Assembly: GCA_022410635.1 (NCBI GenBank)
Contig: JAJVDF010000017.1
Location: forward strand, 3,101,501 to 3,165,500
Direction: 5' to 3'
DNA length: 64,000 nucleotides
DNA from: Tretioscincus oriximinensis
Taxonomy: Eukaryota; Chordata; Lepidosauria; Squamata; Gymnophthalmidae
In this document: one piece after another, positions 59,701 to 64,000 of the stretch
Position numbering within the stretch: the first letter of the stretch is position 1
Layout of the letters: each line of letters opens with the position of its first letter
Translations under genes and position numbers: made by a program
The notes under the pieces: generated by a model
What the model saw: the letters and a program-made list of their open reading frames with translations, nothing else
What the model was told of the DNA's origin: nothing
Database searches by the model: none

Positions 59701-62657
59701 ACCTTACTTGCCCGAATCCTATAGCTCTCTTGCTGATGCTTCCTTCATCTGCAGCAGAGTAATTTTCATTTTTTTAAAAAAAATGGTGCAAATAAATAAG
59801 AAATTAACATCCAATACTAAGCTCATAAGGGAAGCTATAAGTATTACAATCAGAAGATTTAGCAATATCCATTAAAATGTGATTCTAATGTGCATTACAC
59901 CAATCACTAATCAAAGTTATAAGAGGTGGTTCAGTGCACTATACCATTTTGAAAAAGATGTGTGGGACCATGGTTTTCATAGAGCATGATATCAGCCTTG
60001 TCTTTAAAATATTGGGCTTGNGCAAAAGGAAGTCTTTCACATGAAACAACCACAAAAAGGCCATCTGTACTTGAAGAACTTGTTCTGGAACAGGTTCTGC
60101 AGTATCCCATGCCACTCCAAACCTCATATGGTCTTTGGGAGTCTAACTTGAAAGTTCCAACATCAGAGCTTTAGGGGGATGAGTTTGGTGTACTGCCAAA
60201 ATCACTCCTCTGTCAAACCACAATTAAAATACATGTTCACGCCTCCCTATTTCAATCCAGAAGCCTCTGAACATCTGGTAGTCCTGTAAAAACAGGCCTT
60301 CTGGCCACTTTGCCTGGGCCTAAGACAAAGTGTGGTCTCTCCACTCTGCACTGAAATTAAGAAGAGAGGAAAAGGCCTTATCCACTTGTCAAGCCATAAC
60401 AACAGTACAGTTACTAAGGAATGATTGTCCATGTGTATACATTCAATATTTGCAGGTCTCTCTTTTGTAAACTAAGTAATGCAGGCTTTCCTCTTTGTCG
60501 CACAGTGTAAATTGTTTTGTAAGTATTGAATGCAAAGAAATGTTAAAATCTCTATTGTTTCTTCTTGTTTAGATATCAAATACAATCTAACATTGGATGC
60601 TGATCTCTTATCTTCTCGAGTGACCTCTAGAGGACTGTTCAAAGAAAGCAATGAGAGGTACCTACAGAACAGTATCATTGTCCAATCCATGGAGAACTGT
60701 AAGGAACATACTTTTAATATCCAGGTAAATTTTATATCACTCATGTAAGCTCTCATGAGAGGATACCTTCAGTTTTAGGGCTGCTATGCAATGGAAAGAG
60801 AAAGCAGTAGTTCGGCAGCAAAGCCAATTTTGATACAGGAAACATATGTGGAGCTTGATTTTAATATATAAGAGAAAGGGGGGGGGTCATCCTTGGGTTT
60901 GTGCTAATGAAAAAGCAAAGAATTTGTGGCAAAGTTGGGTTGAATGTTTTCAGGTTATTAAGGATAATAGAAAAAGGGAGACTGAATTTAAATTAATAAC
61001 AAGGTGGTGTAGAACTCCATGCCAACTTGCTCAAATGATAAGTCTCTCACCCATGTGCTGGCATGAATGTCAGATGAGAGGGCATTGTTTACATATGTGG
61101 GTTCAATGTACCTATGTTATATTATTTTGGCAAAGGGTCATGGTGGAAATAAAAAAATGATGATATTCTGTTATTAAGTGAGTCCAGCAAAGGGGCTAGT
61201 AGCACTTTGAGACTAACAGGAGAAAAGTGGGTGGCATAAGCTTTTGTAGACACGTCTACTTCTTCTGATGCTGAGGGACTAATGTCAGGGTCAGTTTTTT
61301 ATAGAAAACTCTATATGGGAGATGACAAAGCATATGCAAATGTGATGGGGTATGAACTCCAGGATAGAAAAGCATATCTGTTTTTCTATCCTGGAGATAG
61401 AAATTTTTTTTTCTAGAATAAACTTTTTCAAAAATAAACTTTATAAAAAAAAGTTAGGCTGCCTCCACTAAATTTTATGGGTTATATACAAATTAGATTT
61501 CCCTGTATTAAGGAATATCTCTTGTCAGCAAGTGAAAAGAATGTATTTGATTATGTCCAGCAGCAGCTGTCAAAGGTGAGGAGCAATCTGAGGTTAGTTG
61601 CTGTGAAAGATGAGATGTGGCTTACTCCTTCAAGTTGCAAAAATAAATCTGATGGTATACAGCTAAAAACGAAAAGAAAAGAAAAGGGAAAACAAAGTTA
61701 AAAAGAAGTGCTAAAAAATTCTAGCAGTTAAAGAGAAAGAGAAGTTCTTTTGGCTAAGCCCAATATTGGGCATCAGACAAAAAATACATATATCAGCTCT
61801 GTGCCCACTTCTGCCTTTAGAGACTCCAAAAGTGAAAGGATGGGCATACCCTGAAATAGCCATTGGCACATTGCACTTCTGAGTCAATCAGGCTCTTTTC
61901 CACAATGAACTGTTTTTCTGACCCTCATTAGTGTTTGGCTTAATGATTTTTCCTTATTTCTGTCAAAAAGTATGAGATCTATCGTATCATAATATACTAA
62001 CCATTGACCAGATGCTGTGTGCCAAAAACAGTGATGAAGTTACTCTTGCACATCGTCAAACAGGATCAGAATAAAGTAAACGTGACTAGGGATGTGCACA
62101 AATAGTGAAATGTTTTCACTGTTGAACTAAACAGTTTGGTTCAATCGCAAACAATGCTATTGATAACAGAATGTTCACATTTGAACCCATTTACGAACAA
62201 AANTTTCCATTGAAAAAAGCCTATTTTTTTCTCAAACTAGAAGGGAAATTTAAAAGCCTATTTTAATGGAAACATAGCAAACACGGACCATTTGGTCAAA
62301 CATGGAACATGTGAACAACACCATGCTCAATTTAATCCATAGTTGTTCAAACTATAGGAGAGAAATTGCAAATATAAACTGGACTTTTCACATTTCTAGC
62401 ATTGGTTCTTAAAAAGCAACAGAATACAGCAAAGATTCTAAACCAATATATATAAAATATATAGCCCATGTTTTTAAAGAAAGGGAGCATAATTATTGTT
62501 TGTAGATAGCAGCAATGATGACATGTACATTTATTTATATTTACAGGAACCCTCTGATGNTTTTGATTCCCTCAATGTGCGTGTAGATATTAGGCTAAAC
62601 AATCCTGGTTCTAGTCCAGTTCTTGATAAAAAGTCCCCTGCGTCTGTTACCTATAGT
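20614..62657 (+). CDS. ITGA2: ITGA2 (integrin alpha-2), exons 1-18
   Basis: Integrin alpha-2 pairs with beta-1 to form the alpha2beta1 collagen receptor of platelets, epithelia and fibroblasts. Eighteen exons join in frame to 793 codons with no stop. In order they encode the signal peptide (exon 1), propeller blades (2-5), the I/A domain (6-9), more propeller with three calcium loops DVNGDSVTD, DIDMDGFND and DLNGDRITD (13-15), and the thigh/calf start (16-18). The I domain keeps the MIDAS residues DxSxS (DESNS), Thr (QTNT) and Asp (TDGE). AYNVG, GLDIGPTKTQ and SSYLG identify alpha-2 rather than alpha-1. The remaining exons, including the membrane helix, lie beyond 64000. Introns 10 and 12 use GC donors. 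Confidence 0.97.
21033..21190. mobile_element. foldback MITE copy
   Basis: 'gaccctgtccacgtgaagccttcttctgggtcatatcttggg' pairs imperfectly with 'ctgttctgagggacagccctgaataagccatgtggatgcagc'. It is the same family as 21235-21414. Confidence 0.65.
21235..21414. mobile_element. foldback MITE, near-palindromic over its whole length
   Basis: The left half (GGCCCTGTCCCCACGGAG..., with GTGTAGGCTATGGCAGGCCCC) is the approximate reverse complement of the right half, which ends GAGGTCGGGGCC. The centre GGCAGGCCCCGAATGGGGCCTGCC (21313-21336) is a perfect hairpin. With arms of about 88 nt and almost no unique centre, it is a non-autonomous DNA element. Confidence 0.8.
21418..21770 (-). mobile_element. CR1 LINE fragment, reversed
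   Basis: Reading the minus strand gives the CR1 3' region; on + it appears as 'gttggaagggagctccagagtcatggggtccagcccttgctcaattcagg', 'ctgtccagcctctgtttgaagacttccag', 'cctattccactggttgttca' and 'cccattgtttctagccct'. It adjoins the foldback MITE directly. Confidence 0.88.
22610..22830. mobile_element. hammerhead-like repeat, inverted pair, decayed
   Basis: A reversed unit ('aagtggtatgagcttttgtagatgagtctacagaagtgcatc') is followed by a forward unit ('gtagattgtctatgaaagctcattctg...cttgttagtctttaaggtgcc'). The head-to-head arrangement resembles 24670-24829. Confidence 0.6.
23860..23976 (+). mobile_element. LINE-type 3' tail fragment
   Basis: 'gtaaattgccttaatatcatctggtataggatggggtcaaatat' is followed by (AAATA)n, resembling an L2/CR1-group 3' terminus. 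Only the end is present. Confidence 0.55.
24670..24829. mobile_element. hammerhead-like repeat, head-to-head inverted pair
   Basis: The left copy (24670-24757) is reversed, starting CCAGCAAAGGGGCTAGTAGC and ending CTTCTTCAGATGC. The right copy (24758-24829) is forward: CAGACGTGTCTACGAAAGC through TAGCCCCTTTGCTGG. Within the right copy a short internal piece ('taataggagaaaagt') is inverted relative to the expected order. The pair forms a large hairpin. Confidence 0.85.
26090..26800. mobile_element. LINE-derived fragment, family uncertain
   Basis: 'gggccaagccatttttaaggccttgcaaactaacgttaacaccttgaactggg' and 'gagcagccagtgcaattctttt' match a common lizard interspersed repeat. On the minus strand a short peptide with LKQNADKMEAL and LKVVLLDSTLTLD resembles the LNPDKMEVLL...LGVLLDSSLSL region of the L2 protein at the left end of the window. 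The two parts may be separate insertions. Confidence 0.5.
28577..28601. repeat. (GGA)8 microsatellite
   Basis: About eight uninterrupted GGA triplets within ITGA2 intron 1. Confidence 0.95.
28890..28960 (+). mobile_element. hammerhead-like repeat, degraded
   Basis: 'caagcatctgaagaaatctcatgcc' then 'ccattttctgttagtttccaagtgctacaagccccctt' follows the same order as the copy at 12290 and the right half of 24670-24829, but the stem segment is lost. Confidence 0.6.
29150..29228. mobile_element. mariner-like mini MITE
   Basis: The inverted ends CTGCTCAAAAAAAGGAACACTT and AAGTGTTTCCTTTTTTTTTTTTAGCA (written as short arms) enclose about 20 nt. This is the form of a widespread mariner-type MITE of amniotes. 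Confidence 0.65.
30098..30655. mobile_element. probable non-autonomous DNA transposon
   Basis: The left end 'gagggttgccata...gtccaaaactgggac' mirrors the right end 'cccaattttctgggacgtatgacacccct'. Between them is CpG-rich sequence with open frames on both strands that look like composition artefacts. Its ends resemble those of 31921-32440. Confidence 0.5.
31921..32440. mobile_element. foldback DNA element with two nested hairpins
   Basis: The ends are 'gggttgccttacgtcccagg' and 'gtcccagttttgcc'. Inside, 32141-32295 folds back on itself with arms of about 70 nt ('gctggaggc...cgcctgctgtca' against 'tgacagcaggc...gcctccagc'), and 32296-32394 folds again around 'gagacaggcagaa/ttctgcctgtctc'. The region is markedly CpG-rich compared with its surroundings. 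Confidence 0.7.
34141..34320 (+). mobile_element. CR1 3' end carrying a nested insertion
   Basis: The CR1 3' end ('gactgcctaggtgcaattg' ... 'gtgggccactttctgcaagacagaatgctggacaagatggg') is split by an 83-nt hammerhead-like element at 34175-34257. Confidence 0.85.
34175..34257 (-). mobile_element. hammerhead-like repeat with 11-bp target-site duplication
   Basis: The insert starts TCCAGCAAAGGGGCTAGTAG and ends GTCTACTTCTTC. It is flanked by identical AGGTGCAATTG at 34164-34174 and 34258-34268. Because the CR1 sequence is known on both sides, this defines the insertion boundaries of the family. Confidence 0.85.
35262..35517. repeat. degenerate tandem repeat, about 95-nt period, 3 copies
   Basis: Landmarks GAGGCTCTGG or GAGGCTCGGC recur at about 35291, 35383 and 35481. 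Each is followed by 'caa..agggccacctt/ctgaaggca' and an A-rich 'aacaaaaataaaa' stretch. Confidence 0.75.
39728..40222. mobile_element. hAT-like DNA transposon, non-autonomous
   Basis: The ends 'gtggttcccagtgtggggcac' and 'aaaaaaggttaggaaccactag' are inverted relative to each other and have the 'agtggttcccaa' form of many hAT elements. The interior contains repeated 'agaagtgacatcac' motifs. Confidence 0.55.
41178..41554. mobile_element. hAT-like DNA transposon, non-autonomous
   Basis: The left end 'tgggggaggcaaattgcagcttaggagcc' and right end 'ggccccaaaaagtttggccacctg' form imperfect inverted termini of Charlie-like hAT type. It lies about 250 bp upstream of ITGA2 exon 2. Confidence 0.6.
41800..41923 (+). 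CDS. ITGA2: ITGA2 exon 2: mature N-terminus, propeller blade 1
   Basis: This exon is 124 nt, acceptor caacag, donor gtaagc; it enters in phase 1 and ends within a Trp codon. It encodes GLFENCCEAYNVG and then KVFSGPSREQFGYTVQQL. The mature chain probably begins near the Tyr of AYNVG. FSGPS..QFGY is the first FG-GAP signature. Confidence 0.95.
41924..43441 (+). other. ITGA2: ITGA2 intron 2
   Basis: A SINE-type tail ('ttgtaagccaccatgaatccttcaggtgagaagggtagggtataaaaa', about 42370-42455) and a reversed LINE/SINE tail (about 42910-42975) are visible. The rest is unassigned. Confidence 0.8.
43442..43551 (+). CDS. ITGA2: ITGA2 exon 3: propeller
   Basis: This exon is 110 nt, acceptor tttcag, donor gtgagc. 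It completes Trp and encodes LLVSSPWSGYPKNRMGDIYKC followed by AVNQPETECVKMNLA. The two Cys here correspond to the N-terminal propeller disulfide of alpha-2. Human alpha-2 has VGSPWSG where this has VSSPWSG. Confidence 0.95.
43552..45609 (+). other. ITGA2: ITGA2 intron 3
   Basis: No repeat family is confidently assigned. Two short perfect palindromes (TTGAATTGACA/TGTCAATTCAA around 44591-44614 and AAATGCTGGCA/TGCCAGCATTT at 44868-44892) are present. 45195-45245 has a 'gggatcacaaagagtcagacacaac' repeat fragment, also seen near 14905. Confidence 0.7.
45610..45701 (+). CDS. ITGA2: ITGA2 exon 4: propeller
   Basis: This exon is 92 nt, acceptor tttcag, donor gtaagt, ending in phase 0. It encodes TFANIPNVIEMKNDMNLG, then LTLIRNSTSGGFV. 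Two glycosylation sequons that I recall in the human exon are absent, while an NST sequon is present. Confidence 0.95.
45702..46986 (+). other. ITGA2: ITGA2 intron 4
   Basis: Open frames overlap on both strands at about 46290-46572, but neither resembles a known protein. No repeat could be named. The acceptor sits after a C-rich tract. Confidence 0.65.
46987..47101 (+). CDS. ITGA2: ITGA2 exon 5: propeller up to the I domain
   Basis: This exon is 115 nt, acceptor cccaag, donor gtaagg. It encodes TCGPLWAQQCGSQYYATGIC then SEFSPHFQFLRSFSPAVQ. The TCGPLWAQQCG block is nearly identical to human alpha-2 and is followed by the I domain, as in all I-domain alpha chains. Confidence 0.96.
47102..48802 (+). 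other. ITGA2: ITGA2 intron 5
   Basis: Contains a TAAG/TAAA-rich stretch (about 47560-47600) and a type-2 SINE (about 48035-48345). The remainder is unassigned. Confidence 0.8.
48035..48345 (+). mobile_element. second SINE family copy
   Basis: The body 'tctagccaacccaagtattcaaaa', 'gatggggaagatagaatgtgagcc' and tail 'gtaagccgctttgagtccctttgtaaggtgagaaaagtgcgg' are shared with 54665-54945. The head has a tRNA-like 'ggatggctcagg'. Confidence 0.7.
48803..48930 (+). CDS. ITGA2: ITGA2 exon 6: I domain, MIDAS DxSxS
   Basis: This exon is 128 nt, acceptor tttcag, donor gtaagc. It encodes KCSLAIDIVIVCDESNSIYP, then WDAVKAFLEKFVHGLDIGPTKTQ. DESNS provides three metal-ion-dependent adhesion site ligands, and the Tyr after it is a collagen contact in human alpha-2. 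These are the first strand and helix of the collagen-binding domain. Confidence 0.98.
48931..50877 (+). other. ITGA2: ITGA2 intron 6
   Basis: 48931-50157 shows no nameable repeat. 50161-50752 is a Harbinger-like element ending 125 bp before the next exon. Confidence 0.8.
50161..50752. mobile_element. PIF/Harbinger-like MITE with TTA target duplication
   Basis: The terminal inverted repeats GGCTGCGTTCTCACTTGG (left) and the reverse complement of CCATGAGAACACAGCC (right) are flanked by TTA on both sides (50158-50160 and 50753-50755). A 3-bp TWA duplication is the PIF/Harbinger hallmark. The interior has a (CA)n/(CGCA)n tract at about 50709-50737 and no transposase. Confidence 0.75.
50878..51026 (+). 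CDS. ITGA2: ITGA2 exon 7: I domain, MIDAS Thr
   Basis: This exon is 149 nt, acceptor atttag, donor gtacgg, phase 2 out. It encodes VGLIQYGNYPRVVFNLNKYQ, then NKEDVEKAMLL, TYQNGGDQTNTFKAIDYA. The Thr in QTNT is the fourth MIDAS ligand. The residue before it is Gln where I recall Leu in human. Confidence 0.97.
51126..51276 (+). CDS. ITGA2: ITGA2 exon 8: I domain, MIDAS Asp
   Basis: This exon is 151 nt, acceptor ttacag, donor gtaagt, phase 0 out. It encodes RQNAFSKAAGGRPTASKIM, VVVTDGESHDGSRLQEIITK, CNEDNITRFGIA. The Asp of TDGE is the last MIDAS ligand and the His of ESHDG is a collagen contact in human alpha-2. The intron before it (51027-51125) is only 99 nt. Confidence 0.98.
51277..52205 (+). 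other. ITGA2: ITGA2 intron 8
   Basis: Mostly unassigned AT-rich sequence with a short ATG-rich run (about 51612-51636). Confidence 0.75.
52206..52371 (+). CDS. ITGA2: ITGA2 exon 9: I domain C-terminal part
   Basis: This exon is 166 nt, acceptor ttccag, donor gtaaaa, phase 1 out. It encodes VLGHLIRNKQDTEKLIKEIK, then AIASHPTENYFFNVSSEAAL and LEEAGTLGDRIFSIE. GHLIR occupies the place of the GYLNR motif of the alpha-C helix that rearranges when collagen binds. NVS is a conserved sequon. Confidence 0.97.
52372..53000 (+). other. ITGA2: ITGA2 intron 9
   Basis: A short remnant of the 'gcctgtcatccacat...cctatggcagtcccc' foldback MITE family lies at about 52690-52745. The acceptor has a poor pyrimidine tract (ccacaataatag). 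Confidence 0.75.
53001..53074 (+). CDS. ITGA2: ITGA2 exon 10, followed by a GC donor
   Basis: This exon is 74 nt. It encodes GTAQGDSFEMEMSQVGFSAS then YSQQK, and joins exon 11 in phase 0 at AAG|GCAAGT. There is no usable GT donor near the alignment-supported end; reading on gives codons that do not fit the family. The joined length over FSASYSQQK|GVLMLG equals that in human alpha-2. Confidence 0.9.
53075..54287 (+). other. ITGA2: ITGA2 intron 10 (GC-AG)
   Basis: Begins GCAAGT and ends cttaag. Contains a short CR1 3' remnant (about 53505-53560, 'gacccactgtgtgggacagaatgctgg') and a MITE at about 53780-53863. Confidence 0.85.
53780..53863. mobile_element. short MITE ('gccctgtttgcaca' family)
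   Basis: The left end 'gggccctgtttacacat...ttttacaacatatct' and right end 'gggcaaacagg' are inverted. Related sequences occur at about 31040-31135 (reversed), 55350-55440 and 56872-56990. Confidence 0.55.
54288..54426 (+). CDS. ITGA2: ITGA2 exon 11: propeller after the I domain
   Basis: This exon is 139 nt, acceptor cttaag, donor gtgagg, phase 1 out. It encodes GVLMLGAVGAYGWKGTVVQE, then TSQKPIIFPSEAFEKLLQ and DRNDSSYLG. The block LGAVGA(Y)GW is a standard blade strand after the I domain; NDS is a sequon. Confidence 0.96.
54583..54665. repeat. compound trinucleotide microsatellite
   Basis: Consecutive blocks of TTG, TTA, CTA, TTA/TTG and CTG triplets, about 83 nt. Confidence 0.9.
54665..54945 (+). 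mobile_element. second SINE family copy
   Basis: The body 'tttagccaacccaactattcaaaaac' and tail 'cctctctgagtcccttcagatgagaagggtggggtataaaaacc' match 48035-48345 and the tail at 42370-42455. It ends in a TTC/TTG-rich simple tail. Confidence 0.75.
55376..55408. repeat. perfect 15-nt hairpin
   Basis: Arms AGTAATCCATTTTAG and CTAAAATGGATTACT flank a 3-nt loop, inside sequence of the 'tttgcacaaac' MITE family. Confidence 0.9.
55563..55708 (+). CDS. ITGA2: ITGA2 exon 12: propeller, followed by a GC donor
   Basis: This exon is 146 nt, acceptor tttcag. It encodes GYSIAVLPTEDMVYFAAGAP, RSNYTGRVVIYGV and DTHGNITIVHVQKGEQ, ending CAG|GCAAGT in phase 0. Reading past it gives AST and a stop, while joining to exon 13 restores QFGSYFGS. 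AGAPR is an FG-GAP signature; NYT and NIT are sequons. Confidence 0.93.
55709..56028 (+). other. ITGA2: ITGA2 intron 12 (GC-AG)
   Basis: A 320-nt intron beginning GCAAGT and ending tttcag. No repeat is recognised. Confidence 0.9.
56029..56172 (+). CDS. ITGA2: ITGA2 exon 13: calcium loop 1
   Basis: This exon is 144 nt (48 codons, phase 0 at both ends), donor gtaagt. It encodes FGSYFGSVVCSVDVNGDSVT, DVLLVGAPMFMNDFKKEEG and RVYMFSVRK. DVNGDSVTD is an EF-hand-like calcium loop on the lower face of the propeller. Confidence 0.97.
56471..56674 (+). CDS. ITGA2: ITGA2 exon 14: calcium loop 2
   Basis: This exon is 204 nt (68 codons), acceptor ctcaaag, donor gtaagt. It encodes GILGKQELLEGPQGFENARF, GCAIAAVSDIDMDGFNDVIV and GAPLESENAGAIYIYNGKQ, then ends TIQTKYSQ. 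DIDMDGFND is the second calcium loop. Confidence 0.97.
56675..57451 (+). other. ITGA2: ITGA2 intron 14
   Basis: A MITE of the 'gccctgtttgcacagg' family lies at about 56872-56990 ('tgcagtaacgtgttttagggagctgttacaac'). The rest is unassigned. Confidence 0.75.
57452..57588 (+). CDS. ITGA2: ITGA2 exon 15: calcium loop 3
   Basis: This exon is 137 nt, acceptor tttacag, donor gtaagt, ending inside a Trp codon. It encodes KILGSDPAFDQHFHFFGRS then IDGQSDLNGDRITDISVGA and DGNVIQLW. DLNGDRITD is the third calcium loop. Human has GAFGQVVQLW where this has GADGNVIQLW. Confidence 0.97.
57589..59015 (+). other. ITGA2: ITGA2 intron 15
   Basis: No repeat could be named. Open frames at 57694-58117 and, on the other strand, 58114-58440 do not resemble known proteins. 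Confidence 0.7.
59016..59155 (+). CDS. ITGA2: ITGA2 exon 16: thigh domain start
   Basis: This exon is 140 nt, acceptor ttacag, donor gtaagt. It completes Trp and encodes TQSIADVSIHISSVPKKISL, then LNKNAEVVLHICLSANFRP and AHKNSQV. The Cys of HICLSANFRP is one half of the first thigh-domain disulfide. Confidence 0.96.
59156..60572 (+). other. ITGA2: ITGA2 intron 16
   Basis: Contains the pogo/Tigger-like MITE at 59223-59394. The remainder is unassigned. Confidence 0.8.
59223..59394. mobile_element. pogo/Tigger-like MITE
   Basis: The inverted ends CAGGTGAAATCCTGTTATAA and the reverse complement of TTATAATGAGGTTTCACCTG bound 172 nt containing repeated 'ataa(t/c)gaa' motifs. This matches the pogo/Tigger style of the Tc1-mariner group. 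Confidence 0.65.
60573..60724 (+). CDS. ITGA2: ITGA2 exon 17: thigh domain
   Basis: This exon is 152 nt, acceptor gtttag, donor gtaaat, phase 0 out. It encodes DIKYNLTLDADLLSSRVTS, RGLFKESNERYLQNSIIV and QSMENCKEHTFNIQ. The Cys of ENCKEH pairs with the Cys of exon 16; NLT is a conserved sequon. Confidence 0.97.
60885..61165 (+). mobile_element. L1-like LINE ORF2 fragment
   Basis: A continuous frame encodes KLITRWCRTPCQLAQM and then MCWHECQMRGHCLHMWVQC, matching the L1 ORF2 C-terminal 'RWY.TP..L' and zinc-knuckle-like cysteine block. The fragment is cut on the right by the hammerhead-like insertion. Confidence 0.75.
61184..61310 (-). mobile_element. hammerhead-like repeat, reversed
   Basis: Starts CCAGCAAAGGGGCTAGTAGC and continues 'ggcataagcttttgtagacacgtctacttcttctgatgctgagggactaatgtcagggtcag', the reverse complement of the copy at 12250-12344. 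It extends the family upstream of the core by about 35 nt in both copies. Confidence 0.85.
61357..61396. repeat. perfect 15-nt hairpin
   Basis: Arms CTCCAGGATAGAAAA and TTTTCTATCCTGGAG flank a 10-nt loop, just beyond the hammerhead-like element. Confidence 0.9.
62547..62657 (+). CDS. ITGA2: ITGA2 exon 18: thigh/calf
   Basis: This exon is 111 nt (37 codons), acceptor ttacag, donor gtaagt. It encodes EPSD, one unknown residue (n at 62560), FDSLNVRVDIRLNNPGSSP and VLDKKSPASVTYS. It is the last ITGA2 exon in the window. Confidence 0.96.
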
Positions 62658-64000
62658 GTAAGTATATCAATGTAACAGCTTTTCCTGTGTCTGTAAGCAG
62701 GTAAAATAAAGTTGATGACAAATAAGCAAGTGAGGTCATAGATTGTAAAGTCCTTGCATTAGAGGCGTTTATTGGCTGGTATGTTTGAAATGTACACACG
62801 AAGCATTTGACGAACATGTTAACATTTCAGGCTGGTGAAATCTGCATTAGCATTTCTACAATATTTTACGAAACGTCTTATTATTCACATCAAAGGTCTA
62901 AAGCATCTAAGATATACTAATTGAGAGAAAAATGGCAGAAGCACTGAATGTGCACAAATCTTATGCACTAATCTGCCCCCCTGATTGGAGAGCCGAAAGG
63001 CGCAAGTCCCACCTCCCAATTCTCCACCTGTGGCCACTCGCCCACTCACTTGCNTTTCCTCAGCTGTTGCCACCACTGCCATTATGCAGCAATAGGTGAG
63101 GCCAATGGCAGCAACTGAGGCAAATATCCTGTCCTCGGGACAAGACCTTTGCCTTGCTCACTTTCGGCAGGTAGGCAGGCAAAGAGGGAAACAAGATCTA
63201 TACACCAAGGGTATGAATGGATACTAGGATGAATGTCTGGATGTTGCCTCCAGGATGGAGCAACAGGCANGACTCCTGAAATACCATTTGCAGGGAGTCA
63301 TGAGCAGGTGCATATTTTGCTTTCCTCTGTTTGGACTGACCAGGTGCATCTGGTGGACCTCTGTGTGACACAGAATGCTGGACTTGATGGGCTGTGGCCT
63401 GATCCAGTATGGCTCTTCTTATGTTCTTATGTTCTTAAGAGAGAGGGGAAAAACAACAAGGCATTGGAGAGGAACAAGGAGGCAATGTAGGAAGAGAGAG
63501 CTGTTGGGAAGAGAGGGGTTGACTATTCAATGGGGTTCGGGAAGGTTTTGCAGGTCTCCACAAGTTACAGAATAATAGGAGTAATGTAATCTCCACTTAT
63601 GACCTACTGTTTGTATTTATACTGGTAGATTTCAGACTTTTAAATTTCTTTAATGCCCCACTGCATTCAATGGAACATGAAAATAGATTCAAAAGAAAAG
63701 TGATCTATTTTGAATTTGGCTTAAAATATTTTTTTCTGATTTACACTGTTTCCAAGTACAAGATAATCACAACCCTCTTTGAACTATGCTGGGAATGCTA
63801 AATATACTTAAGGGAATCCAAATGTAACAGTAATTGCAACACAAAATATGTGTTGCATTGCTATTAGAGGAAGTCTAGCAATGACATTGGGTTTCCCATA
63901 ATAACCTTGCTTCCCTGCCCATCTGGCAAGCAACCTTCAGGCCTGAGAAGAGCTATTGCAAGCCAGCTTAGCATGTGGAAAACCATAAAAGAAAGTGGAT
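62658..64000 (+). other. ITGA2: ITGA2 intron 18, continues beyond window
   Basis: Contains a CR1 3' end (63198-63437). No further integrin exon is visible to 64000. Confidence 0.85.
63198..63437 (+). mobile_element. CR1 LINE 3' end
   Basis: 'caccaagggtatgaatggatactagg', 'ctgaaataccatttgcagggagtcatgagcagg' and 'cagaatgctggacttgatgggctgtggcctgatccagtatggctcttcttatgttctt' give a well-preserved CR1 3' end, matching 19576-19905 in reverse complement. Confidence 0.92.

Larger units (their letters stand above)
60725..62546 (+). other. ITGA2: ITGA2 intron 17
   Basis: Holds an L1 fragment (60885-61165), a reversed hammerhead-like element (61184-61310), a 15-nt hairpin (61357-61396), an unrecognised open stretch (61450-61700), and AT-rich unassigned DNA. 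Confidence 0.85.

Noticed and set aside
60640..60665. Tyr in NERYLQ where human alpha-2 has Cys, as a possible broken disulfide
   Set aside because: The conserved thigh-domain disulfide as I recall it joins the Cys in exon 16 (HICLS) and the Cys in ENCKEH; both are present, so the NERC cysteine is not part of that pair.

Overview
This window is vertebrate nuclear DNA, most likely from a squamate reptile (a lizard). It carries two spliced integrin alpha genes in tandem on the + strand, set in AT-rich sequence packed with reptile-type repeats: CR1 and L2 LINEs, L1 fragments, tRNA-derived SINEs, hAT/Harbinger/mariner-like MITEs and foldback elements. No prokaryotic, viral or CRISPR feature is visible. 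Scattered single n bases and one 955-nt run of n show it is a draft assembly.

Layout. 1-1524 holds the 3' half of an L2-clade LINE with a long open reverse-transcriptase frame, lying in an intron. 1933-5977 holds the last three coding exons of ITGA1 (integrin alpha-1): membrane-proximal ectodomain, transmembrane helix and the short GFFKR tail. About 14.6 kb of intergenic, repeat-filled DNA follows, including the assembly gap at 12345-13299. ITGA2 (integrin alpha-2) begins in a CpG-rich block near 20260-20900, with exon 1 (signal peptide) at 20614-20710. Intron 1 is about 21 kb and full of repeats. Exons 2-18 run from 41800 to 62657, and the remaining exons lie beyond the right edge. The 18 exons join in frame to 793 codons: signal peptide, beta-propeller with the inserted collagen-binding I (A) domain, three calcium-binding FG-GAP loops, and the start of the thigh/calf region. 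I could read all 17 introns; 15 are GT-AG and two (introns 10 and 12) are GC-AG.

How the genes relate. Alpha-1 and alpha-2 each pair with integrin beta-1 to make collagen/laminin receptors. They are ancient tandem duplicates that are also neighbours in mammals, so the synteny supports the identification. The observations most worth a second look are the two GC-AG introns, a weakly defined 74-nt exon 10, a dinucleotide repeat just upstream of the ITGA2 CpG block, substitutions at predicted collagen-contact positions of the I domain, a dispersed repeat with a hammerhead-ribozyme-like core and target-site duplications, and several long perfect or near-perfect hairpins inside repeats.
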